Source of the DNA: Candidatus Omnitrophica bacterium UBA6210
Lineage (GTDB): Bacteria; Omnitrophota; Gorgyraeia; Velamenicoccales; Velamenicoccaceae
DNA length: 64,000 nt
Direction: 5' to 3'
NCBI GenBank assembly: GCA_002421805.1
Contig: DISM01000004.1
Span: 438,662-502,661 of the forward strand
The notes under the pieces were generated by a model, which ran no database searches, had not been told where the DNA came from, and worked only from the letters and a program-made list of their open reading frames with translations. The position numbers and the translations under genes are program-made. Below are positions 15,837-23,278 of the stretch, one piece after another (position 1 is the first letter of the stretch; each line of letters starts with the position of its first letter).

Positions 15837-16964
15837 TTACCCCATCTTCTTCTTGAACTGGAGCGTGCTCAAGACGATGACGCACAGCCCGATGAACAAC
15901 AGCGGCACCATCTGCTGCCAGAGGACCGTGATGCCGACGCCCTTCAAAAAGATGCCGCGGATGATGACCATGAAATACCTCAGGGGATTGAGATATGTGA
16001 AGACCTGGATGACCTGAGGCATGTTGGCGATAGGATATGCAAACCCTGACAACAGGACCGTCGGCAGGTAGAAAAGAAAAACCGACATCATGGACTCCTG
16101 CTGGGTGGAGGATATCGTCGAGATAAAGAGGCCTATGCCTAAGGTCGTGAACAGATAGATGCAGGTGGCAAAAAGCAGCAAGAAAAGGTTCCCCCTCAAA
16201 GGCACCTGGAACCAGAGGACGCCGAGAGCGGTGATCAGGACGATCTGCACGAGCGCGATGATGCCGAACGGCAAAAGCTTACCCAGGATCAACTCCACAG
16301 GCCTCAAGGGGCTGACGATCAACTGCTCCATGGTGCCGATCTCCTTTTCCTTGACGATCGCCATCGACGACAAAAGCAGAGACATCATGGTCACGATGGT
16401 CGCGATGACGCCGGGCAGGTAATAATTGCGCGAGATGAGGTTGCCGTTGAACCACGCCCGGTCGCGCAGGTCCACATTGGGGGCGTCCCTCATGCCCCCG
16501 CGCTCCAGGGCCTCCTGTTTAAGCAGGCCGTACTGGTAGGCCTGCATGATCGTATTGGCATAGCCCATGACTACCATCGCCGTGTTGGAATCCGTGCCGT
16601 CATAGGCCAGCTGGACCTGGGCATCTTTGCCCGCTTTCAGATCGCGGCCATAGCCGCGGTCGATGCGGATGACGACACTCGCCTGCCCCTTGTCCAAAAC
16701 CAGGTTCTGGGCGTCTTCGCTGTCGATAAAATATTTGGGGACAAAATATTTGGAATACGTGAAGTCGCGCAAAAGCTCGCGGCTCTCCTTGGTGTTGTCG
16801 CGGTCGAAGACCGCCGTCGGAACGTAATTGATGTCTTTGTTGGCGGCGTAGCCGAAGAGGATGATCTGGATGAGCGGCGTGATGAAAATGATCGTCTTCA
16901 TCCGGGGGTCGCGGAAGATCTGCTTGAATTCCTTGATGAAGATGGACTTCGCCCTCTCCCACAT
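15837..16964 (-). CDS. ABC-2-type exporter permease (YbhR/YhhJ-like), second of pair
   Basis: A 375-aa ABC2_membrane protein with one N-terminal span (about 25-45), a large extracytoplasmic domain (about 45-170) and five C-terminal spans from about 175. KEKEIGTMEQLIVSPLRPVELILGK is the conserved coupling region. It directly abuts the first permease gene and should form a heterodimer with it in the inner membrane, driven by the two ATPases upstream. Confidence 0.9.
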   Translation of the reverse strand: MWERAKSIFIKEFKQIFRDPRMKTIIFITPLIQIILFGYAANKDINYVPTAVFDRDNTKESRELLRDFTYSKYFVPKYFIDSEDAQNLVLDKGQASVVIRIDRGYGRDLKAGKDAQVQLAYDGTDSNTAMVVMGYANTIMQAYQYGLLKQEALERGGMRDAPNVDLRDRAWFNGNLISRNYYLPGVIATIVTMMSLLLSSMAIVKEKEIGTMEQLIVSPLRPVELILGKLLPFGIIALVQIVLITALGVLWFQVPLRGNLFLLLFATCIYLFTTLGIGLFISTISSTQQESMMSVFLFYLPTVLLSGFAYPIANMPQVIQVFTYLNPLRYFMVIIRGIFLKGVGITVLWQQMVPLLFIGLCVIVLSTLQFKKKMG

Positions 16965-18101
16965 CTACGTCACCACCTTTTTCTTGAACTTTTTCACCGC
17001 GAACGCAAGCATAAAGGAAGCGAACAGGATGAGGAACATCGCCTCGTCCCACATGACCGAAAGCCCGCCCGCCTTCAAAAACAATTCCCTCAAGATGATG
17101 ATGTAATAGCGCGCCGGCACAAAGTAGGTCACCGCCTGGATCACCTTGGGCATGTTGAAGATCGGATAGATAAAACCCGACAACAATAGCGTCGGGATGA
17201 GCGTCGTCAGGCTCGCCAATTGGCTCGCCATCAGCTGCGTCCTGGCGACGACGGAGACATAGATCCCCTGCGACAGGGCGCCGGTCAGAAACAGGGAGCT
17301 TAAAAACACCAGCGTCAGGTAATTGCCGCGGAACGGCACGGCAAACAAGAACCGCGCCATGAGGACGCCGACAGTCAGATCGAAAAACCCGATACAGAAA
17401 TAAGGGATGAACTTGCCGAGGACCAGTTCCGGCGCCTTGACGGGCGTGGCGATCAGTTGCTCCATCGTGCCGCGCTCCCACTCGCGGGCCACGCACAAGG
17501 ACGTTACCAGGGCCGAGACGATCATGATGATCATGGCGATGACGCCGGGGACAATAAACCAGGTGCTCGTCAGACCCATGTTGTACCAGACCCGCGTGCG
17601 GGCATCCACCGTCTGCCTCGGCGTGATCCCATGGCTTTCCAGGGCGTTCGTCATCAGGTTCACGTTGTACTGGGAGACCACCGAACGCACGTAGTTCATG
17701 GCGATGGTCGCGGTATTGGCGTCGCTGCCATCGACGATCAACTGCAGGGGCGCAGCCTTGCCGGCATCCAGGAAATGCGAGAAATCCTTGGGGATGACGA
17801 GCGCCAGCATCGCATCGCCGGAGTCGATCTTGTATTCGATGTCCCTGTAGTTGTCCGTATAGGCGATGATCCTGAAATATTTGGAATTCTTGAAATTCAG
17901 GAGGAACTCCCGCGTGACCTCGGAGGACGCGTCCTGGTTCCAGACGATGGTCCTGACGTGGTCGATGTCCAAAGAAAGGCCGTAACCGAAGATGAGAAGC
18001 ATGAAGACCGGGATGCCCAGGGCCAGGCCGAGCGAGCGCGTGTCCCGCTTGATCTGGATGAACTCCTTCCAGGCGATCGCCCTGATCCTCTTTATGTTCA
18101 C
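16965..18101 (-). CDS. ABC-2-type exporter permease (YbhS-like), first of pair
   Basis: A 378-aa paralogue of the following permease with the same topology. AREWERGTMEQLIATPVKAPELVLGK is the coupling helix region, and the large periplasmic loop follows the first span. The start overlaps the stop of the ATPase gene by four bases. With HlyD and TolC it forms a YbhFSR-type drug or lipid exporter. Confidence 0.9.
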   Translation of the reverse strand: MNIKRIRAIAWKEFIQIKRDTRSLGLALGIPVFMLLIFGYGLSLDIDHVRTIVWNQDASSEVTREFLLNFKNSKYFRIIAYTDNYRDIEYKIDSGDAMLALVIPKDFSHFLDAGKAAPLQLIVDGSDANTATIAMNYVRSVVSQYNVNLMTNALESHGITPRQTVDARTRVWYNMGLTSTWFIVPGVIAMIIMIVSALVTSLCVAREWERGTMEQLIATPVKAPELVLGKFIPYFCIGFFDLTVGVLMARFLFAVPFRGNYLTLVFLSSLFLTGALSQGIYVSVVARTQLMASQLASLTTLIPTLLLSGFIYPIFNMPKVIQAVTYFVPARYYIIILRELFLKAGGLSVMWDEAMFLILFASFMLAFAVKKFKKKVVT

Positions 18102-19051
18102 GATGCGTGCTCCTTGTCGTAGTTCTCGATGGCCGAAACAAAGACGTCCTCAAGGGACGGCATGATCTTGCGGATGCTCTCGACCCTGGCGCCCTTGCCG
18201 TCCAGATAGGCCCGGATGGCCGGGATCGCCTTGGCGCCGTCGTAGACGACGGCGTGGATGTTGGCGCCGAAGAGCGCCGCCTCCTTGACGACATTGAGCG
18301 CGCCCAGGCCGTCGATCCAGTCCTGCGCGGTATTGACGATGATCTCCAAAACGTCGTTCTTCATGAACTTGGTCTTCATCTCGCCCGGCGTGCCCATGGC
18401 GATGATCGTGCCGTGATAGATCAGGACCATGCGGTCGCAGTTCTCGGCCTCGTCCATGTAGTGCGTCGTCACGAAGATCGTGACGCCGTTCTTGGCCAGG
18501 TCCTTGATGATCGCCCAGAAGTTGGCGCGCGTGATGGGGTCCACGCCCGACGTCGGCTCATCCAGAAAGAGCATCCGGGGGTGATGGATGAGCGCGCAGC
18601 CCAGGGCCAGGCGCTGTTTCCAGCCGCCGGAAATGATCTTGGTCGGGCGGGTGCGAAAATCCTCCAAGCCCGCCAGCCGGATCACCTCTTCCTTCCTCTC
18701 CTGCCTCTTGTCCTGGGGGATCCTGTAGATGCCGGAATAAAAATCGATGTTCTCCTCGACGGTCAAGTCGTCGTAGAGGGAGAACTTCTGGGACATGTAA
18801 CCGATGTTCTCCTTGATCTTGCCCTGCTCGCGGATGATGTCGAAGCCGCCGACGGTCCCGGTGCCCGACGTCGGAGCGTAGATGCCGCAGAGCATGCGGA
18901 TGGTCGTGGACTTGCCGGCGCCGTTGGGCCCCAGGAAGCCGAAGATCTCGCCCCGGCGGACCTCGAAGTTCACCTTGTTGACGGCGGTGAAATCCCCGAA
19001 CTTTTTCTCCAGGTCCCGGACGCTGACGACAATATCAGGCGCGTTGCTCAT
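18098..19051 (-). CDS. ABC exporter ATPase 2
   Basis: A 317-aa nucleotide-binding subunit. Walker A is GPNGAGKSTT (about 45-54) and Walker B LFLDEPTSG. The signature is the variant ISGGWKQRL instead of LSGGQ, as in YbhF-type proteins. A C-terminal extension (about 240-317) matches the regulatory tail of DrrA-like subunits. ATG at 19051 overlaps the preceding ATPase stop (ATGA). A longer upstream reading frame lies inside that gene and is not used. Confidence 0.9.
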   Translation of the reverse strand: MSNAPDIVVSVRDLEKKFGDFTAVNKVNFEVRRGEIFGFLGPNGAGKSTTIRMLCGIYAPTSGTGTVGGFDIIREQGKIKENIGYMSQKFSLYDDLTVEENIDFYSGIYRIPQDKRQERKEEVIRLAGLEDFRTRPTKIISGGWKQRLALGCALIHHPRMLFLDEPTSGVDPITRANFWAIIKDLAKNGVTIFVTTHYMDEAENCDRMVLIYHGTIIAMGTPGEMKTKFMKNDVLEIIVNTAQDWIDGLGALNVVKEAALFGANIHAVVYDGAKAIPAIRAYLDGKGARVESIRKIMPSLEDVFVSAIENYDKEHAS

Positions 19052-19782
19052 GGCGATTGCTCGGCCTTTTTGATGATGGCAATGAACGCCTCCTCCAACG
19101 TCTTGGCGTTCCATTGTTTTTTGATCTTCTCCGGCTCTTCGCAATGCAGGAGCTTGCCCTTGTGAATCATCCCCACCCTTTTGCAGCGTTCGGCCTCGTC
19201 GAGATAGGCGGTGGAACAAAAGATCGTCACCTTCTCTTTCAGGAGGTCGTAGAGGATCTTCCAGAAGTCCCTGCGGGAAACGGGGTCGACGCCGTTGGTG
19301 GGTTCATCGAGGAAGAGGACTTTCGGGGTGTGGATCAGGGCGCAGGCCAGGCCCAGCTTTTGCTTCATGCCGCCGGAAAGCTTGCCGGCGAACCTCTGCT
19401 TGAACGGCAGGAGCCCCGAGAAACCCAGGAGCCTGTCGATCGTCTCCTGGCGGTGGGCCTTGCCGATGCCGTAGACGTCCGCGTAAAAATTGATATTTTC
19501 CATGACCGTCAGCTCTTCATAAAGGCCGAAGCGCTGCGACATGTAGGCGATGTTCTCTTTGAGGGGTTCGGCTTCCTTGACGATGTGCTTGTCGTAGACC
19601 CAGCCGTCGCCGGACGTCGGGTCCAGGATGCCGGTCAAAAGTCTCATCGTCGTGGTCTTGCCCGCGCCGTCAGGCCCAACGAGACCGAAGATCTCCCCTT
19701 CCTCAACCTCCAGGTTCAGGTTATCCACGGCGACGAGATCCCCGAACTTCCTGGTCAGGTTCTGCGTCCTGATGGTGATCAT
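19048..19782 (-). CDS. ABC exporter ATPase 1
   Basis: A 244-aa nucleotide-binding subunit with Walker A GPDGAGKTTT (about 37-46), signature LSGGMKQKL, Walker B VLFLDEPT and a Thr in the usual H-loop neighbourhood (CSTAYLDEAE). The canonical H-loop histidine is replaced by Tyr, so this site may be catalytically weak, paired with the competent site of ATPase 2. In E. coli YbhF the two NBDs are fused; here they are separate genes. Confidence 0.9.
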   Translation of the reverse strand: MITIRTQNLTRKFGDLVAVDNLNLEVEEGEIFGLVGPDGAGKTTTMRLLTGILDPTSGDGWVYDKHIVKEAEPLKENIAYMSQRFGLYEELTVMENINFYADVYGIGKAHRQETIDRLLGFSGLLPFKQRFAGKLSGGMKQKLGLACALIHTPKVLFLDEPTNGVDPVSRRDFWKILYDLLKEKVTIFCSTAYLDEAERCKRVGMIHKGKLLHCEEPEKIKKQWNAKTLEEAFIAIIKKAEQSP

Positions 19783-19783
19783 A

Positions 19784-20635
19784 TTACTCTAGGATGATGT
19801 AGGCATCCGCCGGCATGCCGGGCTTGAGGTCCAAGCTGGAATTGTCCACCCGGACCTTGACCCGGTAAACAAGCTTGACCCGCTCGGTGGTCGTCTGGAT
19901 GAATTTGGGCGTGAACTCGGCCTGGCTGGAAACAAAAGAGACCCTGCCTTTGTATTTTTTCCCGCGGTAGGTGTCCGTCATCACATAAGCTTCCTGGTCG
20001 AGCTTGACCTTCCCCAGGTCCGTCTCGTTGATGTAGGCGGTCACCCAGATATTGTTCAGGTCGATCGCCGTAAAGACCGGCGCGCCGACCTGCACCACCT
20101 CGCCCGTGAGGGCGCTCTTGACCAGGACGTAGCCGTTCAGGGGCGCGGCGAGCTCCGCAAAGCCGAGCCGGGTCCCTGCCAGCTCGAGGTCCGCCCGCGC
20201 CTTCTCCACGTTGGCGCGGCTCGAATCGTTCTTTGTCTTTGCCTCGTCGCGCTTCTGGGTCGAAATAGACCCGGCCTTCCAGAGGTTCTCGGCGCGCGCA
20301 TAATCCAGCTTATCCAGGGAATACTGGTATTCGGCGGCCTTCAGGGTGGCCTCGGCGTTGGCCTTGACTTTGCTCAACTCGTCGATATTCAGGCGCGCCA
20401 CGATATCGCCTTCCTTGATGACCATGCCTTCGTCCGTCAGGAGCTCCACGATCTGGCCGCCGACGCGGAAAGAGATGCGGACATCGTCGCCCTCGATCGT
20501 GCCGGAGACCTTGAGGAGTTTGGCGTTCCTTTCCTCCTGGGCGACGCCGTAAAGATAAGAAAGGACCGCGACCAGCGCCACAAGAGCGACGATCGCAACA
20601 ATCTTGATTTTCTTCGGTATATTCGGCATCTTCAT
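19784..20635 (-). CDS. HlyD-family periplasmic adaptor (YbhG-like)
   Basis: A 283-aa membrane-fusion protein. There is one N-terminal membrane anchor (about 9-30), a biotinyl-lipoyl-like half (VSGTIEGDDVRISFRVGGQIVEL), a helical hairpin at about 85-150 and the second lipoyl half with LAAPLNGYVLVKSALTGEVV. The C-terminal beta-barrel ends LKPGMPADAYIILE. It bridges the ABC permeases to TolC in the periplasm. ATG follows AGGAGA. Confidence 0.9.
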   Translation of the reverse strand: MKMPNIPKKIKIVAIVALVALVAVLSYLYGVAQEERNAKLLKVSGTIEGDDVRISFRVGGQIVELLTDEGMVIKEGDIVARLNIDELSKVKANAEATLKAAEYQYSLDKLDYARAENLWKAGSISTQKRDEAKTKNDSSRANVEKARADLELAGTRLGFAELAAPLNGYVLVKSALTGEVVQVGAPVFTAIDLNNIWVTAYINETDLGKVKLDQEAYVMTDTYRGKKYKGRVSFVSSQAEFTPKFIQTTTERVKLVYRVKVRVDNSSLDLKPGMPADAYIILE

Positions 20636-20681
20636 GAGAGGTCTCCTGATTCCCCCCTGTGTTTGAGCGGGGAGTCTTTCT

Positions 20682-22349
20682 TTATTTTTTCCCCGCCTCC
20701 GGCGGGGCTGCGACGGACGCGGCCGGTTTCTTGTCCTCTGAAATCTTTTCTTCGGCGGGCAAATGGCCCGTGTCGCGGTCCAGGGCCGCCTGGGCCATCA
20801 TATAATCATAGACCCCTTCGGCAAGGGTCTGCTCGATCTGGGCCAGAGACACCTGCGCGTCCAGGACATCCAGGTTCGTGCCCACGCCGTTATCATAGCT
20901 GACGATAGCGATCTCGAGGGCCTCTTTGGCTTCGCTCACATTGTCCTTCTGGGAATCGACGATCGCCTGGGACTCGCGCAGATTCAGGCAATCCTGACGG
21001 ATCAACAGAGCGGTCTGGTCGGAGACATCCTCCTGGCTCAACTGCGACTGCGCATAACGGGCCTTGGCCTCCCGGACCTTGGCCAGCGACGAGAAACCGT
21101 CGAAAATGGGGACGCGGACGGAAACGCCCACATCCCAATTGTTATGACGCTGGTTGAACATATCGGAATAATCGTCCGAACGGTAGTAATAGTCGGCGCT
21201 CAGGTTCACCTGCGGCCGGTATCCGGCGTGCGCCGCCTTGATGGACCATTTGGCGATATCGATGCCCAGGAGCTTGACGATCATCTCCGGCCTGTGAATG
21301 TAGGCCTTGGCCAAAAACGCTTCCTCGGTAATGGCGATCGGCTGATAAACAAGCTTGCCGTCGACCATCAAAGGGTCATAAACACCCAGGCCCAGCTCTT
21401 TGTTCAGGTCCGCCATGCTCAGACGGATCGCGTTCTTGGCGCGGATCAGTTCCGGCATCACCTTCGTTACCTGGACCTTGGACTGCAGAAGGTCGAAACG
21501 CGATGCTGTGCCTTCTTTATATTTCTTTTTGACGTCTTCATAATGGGCCGCGGCCTGGTCAAGCAGGTCCTGGGCGATGCGGGCGATCTCATAGGCCAAC
21601 AGCAAACCGAAGAACAGCCTCTTGGTCTCGAACGCCGCGTCTAATTTGAGCGCCCGCAGCGTCTCTTCCTGGACCTTGAGATTCAGCTGTTGCTGCCTTA
21701 AATTCGCCGTGTTGGCGCCGCCGGTGTAGATAGACTGGTCCACGGCGACACCCCACTGGTTATCGTTCTCGTAACCGACATAAACGCCGTAATCTTTCTT
21801 GCCGGAGAGGGCTGCGGTGGCCTTGGGAACAGAGCCGGCATGCTTATAGCCCCCTTCGACGTTCACCTGCGGCATAAAAACGCTCCTGGCGTCCAGGATC
21901 TGGGCCCTGGAGGCGTCCACCTCTTTCTCCTGGATCAGGATGTTCTTGTTGTTGTCAAAGGCCGTCCGGATGGCCGCCTCGATGGTCATGGCCTGGCGCG
22001 GGGCCGTTTCTTCTTTTTGTTCCGCCTGCGCCGGCGCGCATGCCAGCCAGGAGGCGATGCCGCAAAGGACAAGAATGCCCAAGCCCTTTTTGAAAAGCTT
22101 CTCGTATTTCATCACCAGTTCCCGCAGTTGGGCGTAGACGGGCGACTTGGTGTTGACCCTGAAAAATCTGGCGTTGGCCTTGTATTCGCTGACAAGGACC
22201 CCTTCTCTTTCCAGGCCATTGATGGTCCTCTGGAAGACGCCGGGTTTTTTGCCGAGCATACGACCGATCTCCTGCATATAGAATGCCTCCCCGGGATGGG
22301 AGTAGAAGAGTTTCAAGAGGCGGATCTTGTTTTTGGTCAGTTCAAACAT
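20682..22349 (-). CDS. Winged-helix DNA-binding domain fused in frame to a TolC-family outer-membrane factor
   Basis: One open frame of 555 aa. Residues 1-85 form a winged helix (NKIRLLKLFYSHPGEAFYMQ, EIGRMLGKKPGVFQRTINGL, ANARFFRVNTKSPVYAQLR). A signal peptide follows at about 92-118 (MKYEKLFKKGLGILVLCG, then APAQA), and then a TolC/OEP protein with two helical repeats. Either a true fusion exists, or the TolC part also starts at the internal ATG of MKYEK, leaving a wHTH repressor overlapping it. First gene of the exporter operon. ATG at 22349; an earlier ATG at 22382 lies only about 16 bases from the predicted start point and lacks a ribosome site. Confidence 0.85.
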   Translation of the reverse strand: MFELTKNKIRLLKLFYSHPGEAFYMQEIGRMLGKKPGVFQRTINGLEREGVLVSEYKANARFFRVNTKSPVYAQLRELVMKYEKLFKKGLGILVLCGIASWLACAPAQAEQKEETAPRQAMTIEAAIRTAFDNNKNILIQEKEVDASRAQILDARSVFMPQVNVEGGYKHAGSVPKATAALSGKKDYGVYVGYENDNQWGVAVDQSIYTGGANTANLRQQQLNLKVQEETLRALKLDAAFETKRLFFGLLLAYEIARIAQDLLDQAAAHYEDVKKKYKEGTASRFDLLQSKVQVTKVMPELIRAKNAIRLSMADLNKELGLGVYDPLMVDGKLVYQPIAITEEAFLAKAYIHRPEMIVKLLGIDIAKWSIKAAHAGYRPQVNLSADYYYRSDDYSDMFNQRHNNWDVGVSVRVPIFDGFSSLAKVREAKARYAQSQLSQEDVSDQTALLIRQDCLNLRESQAIVDSQKDNVSEAKEALEIAIVSYDNGVGTNLDVLDAQVSLAQIEQTLAEGVYDYMMAQAALDRDTGHLPAEEKISEDKKPAASVAAPPEAGKK

Positions 22350-22362
22350 GGCAGGCCTGCGC

Positions 22363-22434
22363 TCTTTTGTATGCAAATGCATATATCCATATATATCTGC
22401 ATACTATTATATCGATATGCATACAAAAATGCAA
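22363..22434 (-). promoter_or_regulatory. Promoter with palindromic operator for the exporter operon
   Basis: Minus-strand TTGCAT (22429-22434), 17 bases, TATAAT (22406-22411), start near 22399. TGCATA/TATGCA words recur: TTTGTATGCA at about 22366-22375 and its complement TGCATACAAA at about 22417-22427 flank the promoter, with further copies between. The site is AT-rich, unlike its surroundings, and is a plausible target of the wHTH domain encoded just downstream. Confidence 0.7.
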
Positions 22435-22487
22435 GCGTTTTTATCACGGGTGGTCCTAAAAGACGAAAACCGCCGGCGGCCGGCGCT

Positions 22488-22880
22488 TCAGGACGCGGGC
22501 AACGGCCGGATGATCACCGTATAGACGGCCTTGCGGGCCGGCTTCTGGTCCTTCTCCCAGACCCGGACGTATTTGAGATGGATCTTGATCTTGCCGGGGC
22601 CCAGGGCCTTAAAAAGCAGGAGATCCTCGCCAGCCTCCCCGACGCGGGTGTCCAGTTTCTTGTATTTGCTGCAGATGAATTCAGCCTTCTGCTTGTTGAG
22701 AGGACGCGCCAGCACCCATTGGTATCCCGTCGTCCTGTTGGCGTCAAGGGCGATGATAAAGACCTCGCCGACTTTTGTCGTCACCGTACGGCTGTCGGAC
22801 GCGCCGGCGCCCGACGGATGCGCGCAAACGCCGAAAAAGAACAATAGCCCTGCCGCCGTTATCCCGCATAAACGTCTCAT
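22488..22880 (-). CDS. Chagasin-like (I42) cysteine-protease inhibitor, exported
   Basis: A 130-aa protein with a signal sequence (MRRLCGITAAGLLFFFGVCA; the VCA could be a lipobox). The I42 loops are visible: NRTTGYQW at about 48-55 (family NPTTGYxW) and RVWEKDQKP near 105. It is expected to block C1-type cysteine proteases in the periplasm or outside the cell. The ATG lies one base after the response-regulator stop, and GGGAG inside that gene serves as ribosome site, so the two are co-translated. Confidence 0.82.
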   Translation of the reverse strand: MRRLCGITAAGLLFFFGVCAHPSGAGASDSRTVTTKVGEVFIIALDANRTTGYQWVLARPLNKQKAEFICSKYKKLDTRVGEAGEDLLLFKALGPGKIKIHLKYVRVWEKDQKPARKAVYTVIIRPLPAS

Positions 22881-22881
22881 G

Positions 22882-23271
22882 TCATTCTCCCGGCGCGCCC
22901 GGCGCCTCCCCCAAACATTGGCGTATCCTCTCCAAGAGATCCTCGGATTGAAAAGGCTTAAGGATGAAATCGTCGGCCTGGCATTGCCTGATCTGCTGCG
23001 GGACTGTCTCGGGATGGACGGCCGTAAAAATGATGACGGAGATATGTTTCAGGGCCGGGTCTTCCTTGATCTGCCGACAGACCTTGAAACCGTCGACGCC
23101 GGGCAAGCGCAGGTCCAAAAGGACCAGGTCCGGCTTTTGGTCCCTGATCACCTCGATGGCAGCCAGGCCGCTGCCCACGACCTCCACGTCGTAGCCCGCC
23201 TTGCGCAAACGCAGGCCGACCAGCTTTTGGATATCCGCCTCATCGTCAACGATCAGGATCTTCTTAGGCAT
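22882..23271 (-). CDS. Single-domain response regulator (CheY-like)
   Basis: A 129-aa receiver domain without output domain. The acidic pair DD is at 9-10, the phosphoacceptor Asp53 in LVLLDLRLPG, the switch Thr in IIFTA, and the Lys in LKPF. It is seven bases downstream of the sensor kinase and should be phosphorylated by it, acting through protein contacts rather than DNA. Confidence 0.92.
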   Translation of the reverse strand: MPKKILIVDDEADIQKLVGLRLRKAGYDVEVVGSGLAAIEVIRDQKPDLVLLDLRLPGVDGFKVCRQIKEDPALKHISVIIFTAVHPETVPQQIRQCQADDFILKPFQSEDLLERIRQCLGEAPGAPGE

Positions 23272-23278
23272 AGAAAGA

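Noticed and set aside
18107..19165. Long plus-strand open frame opposite the ABC ATPase
   Set aside because: Antisense shadow of a GC-rich gene; composition is Asp/His/Val/Leu-rich with no domain.
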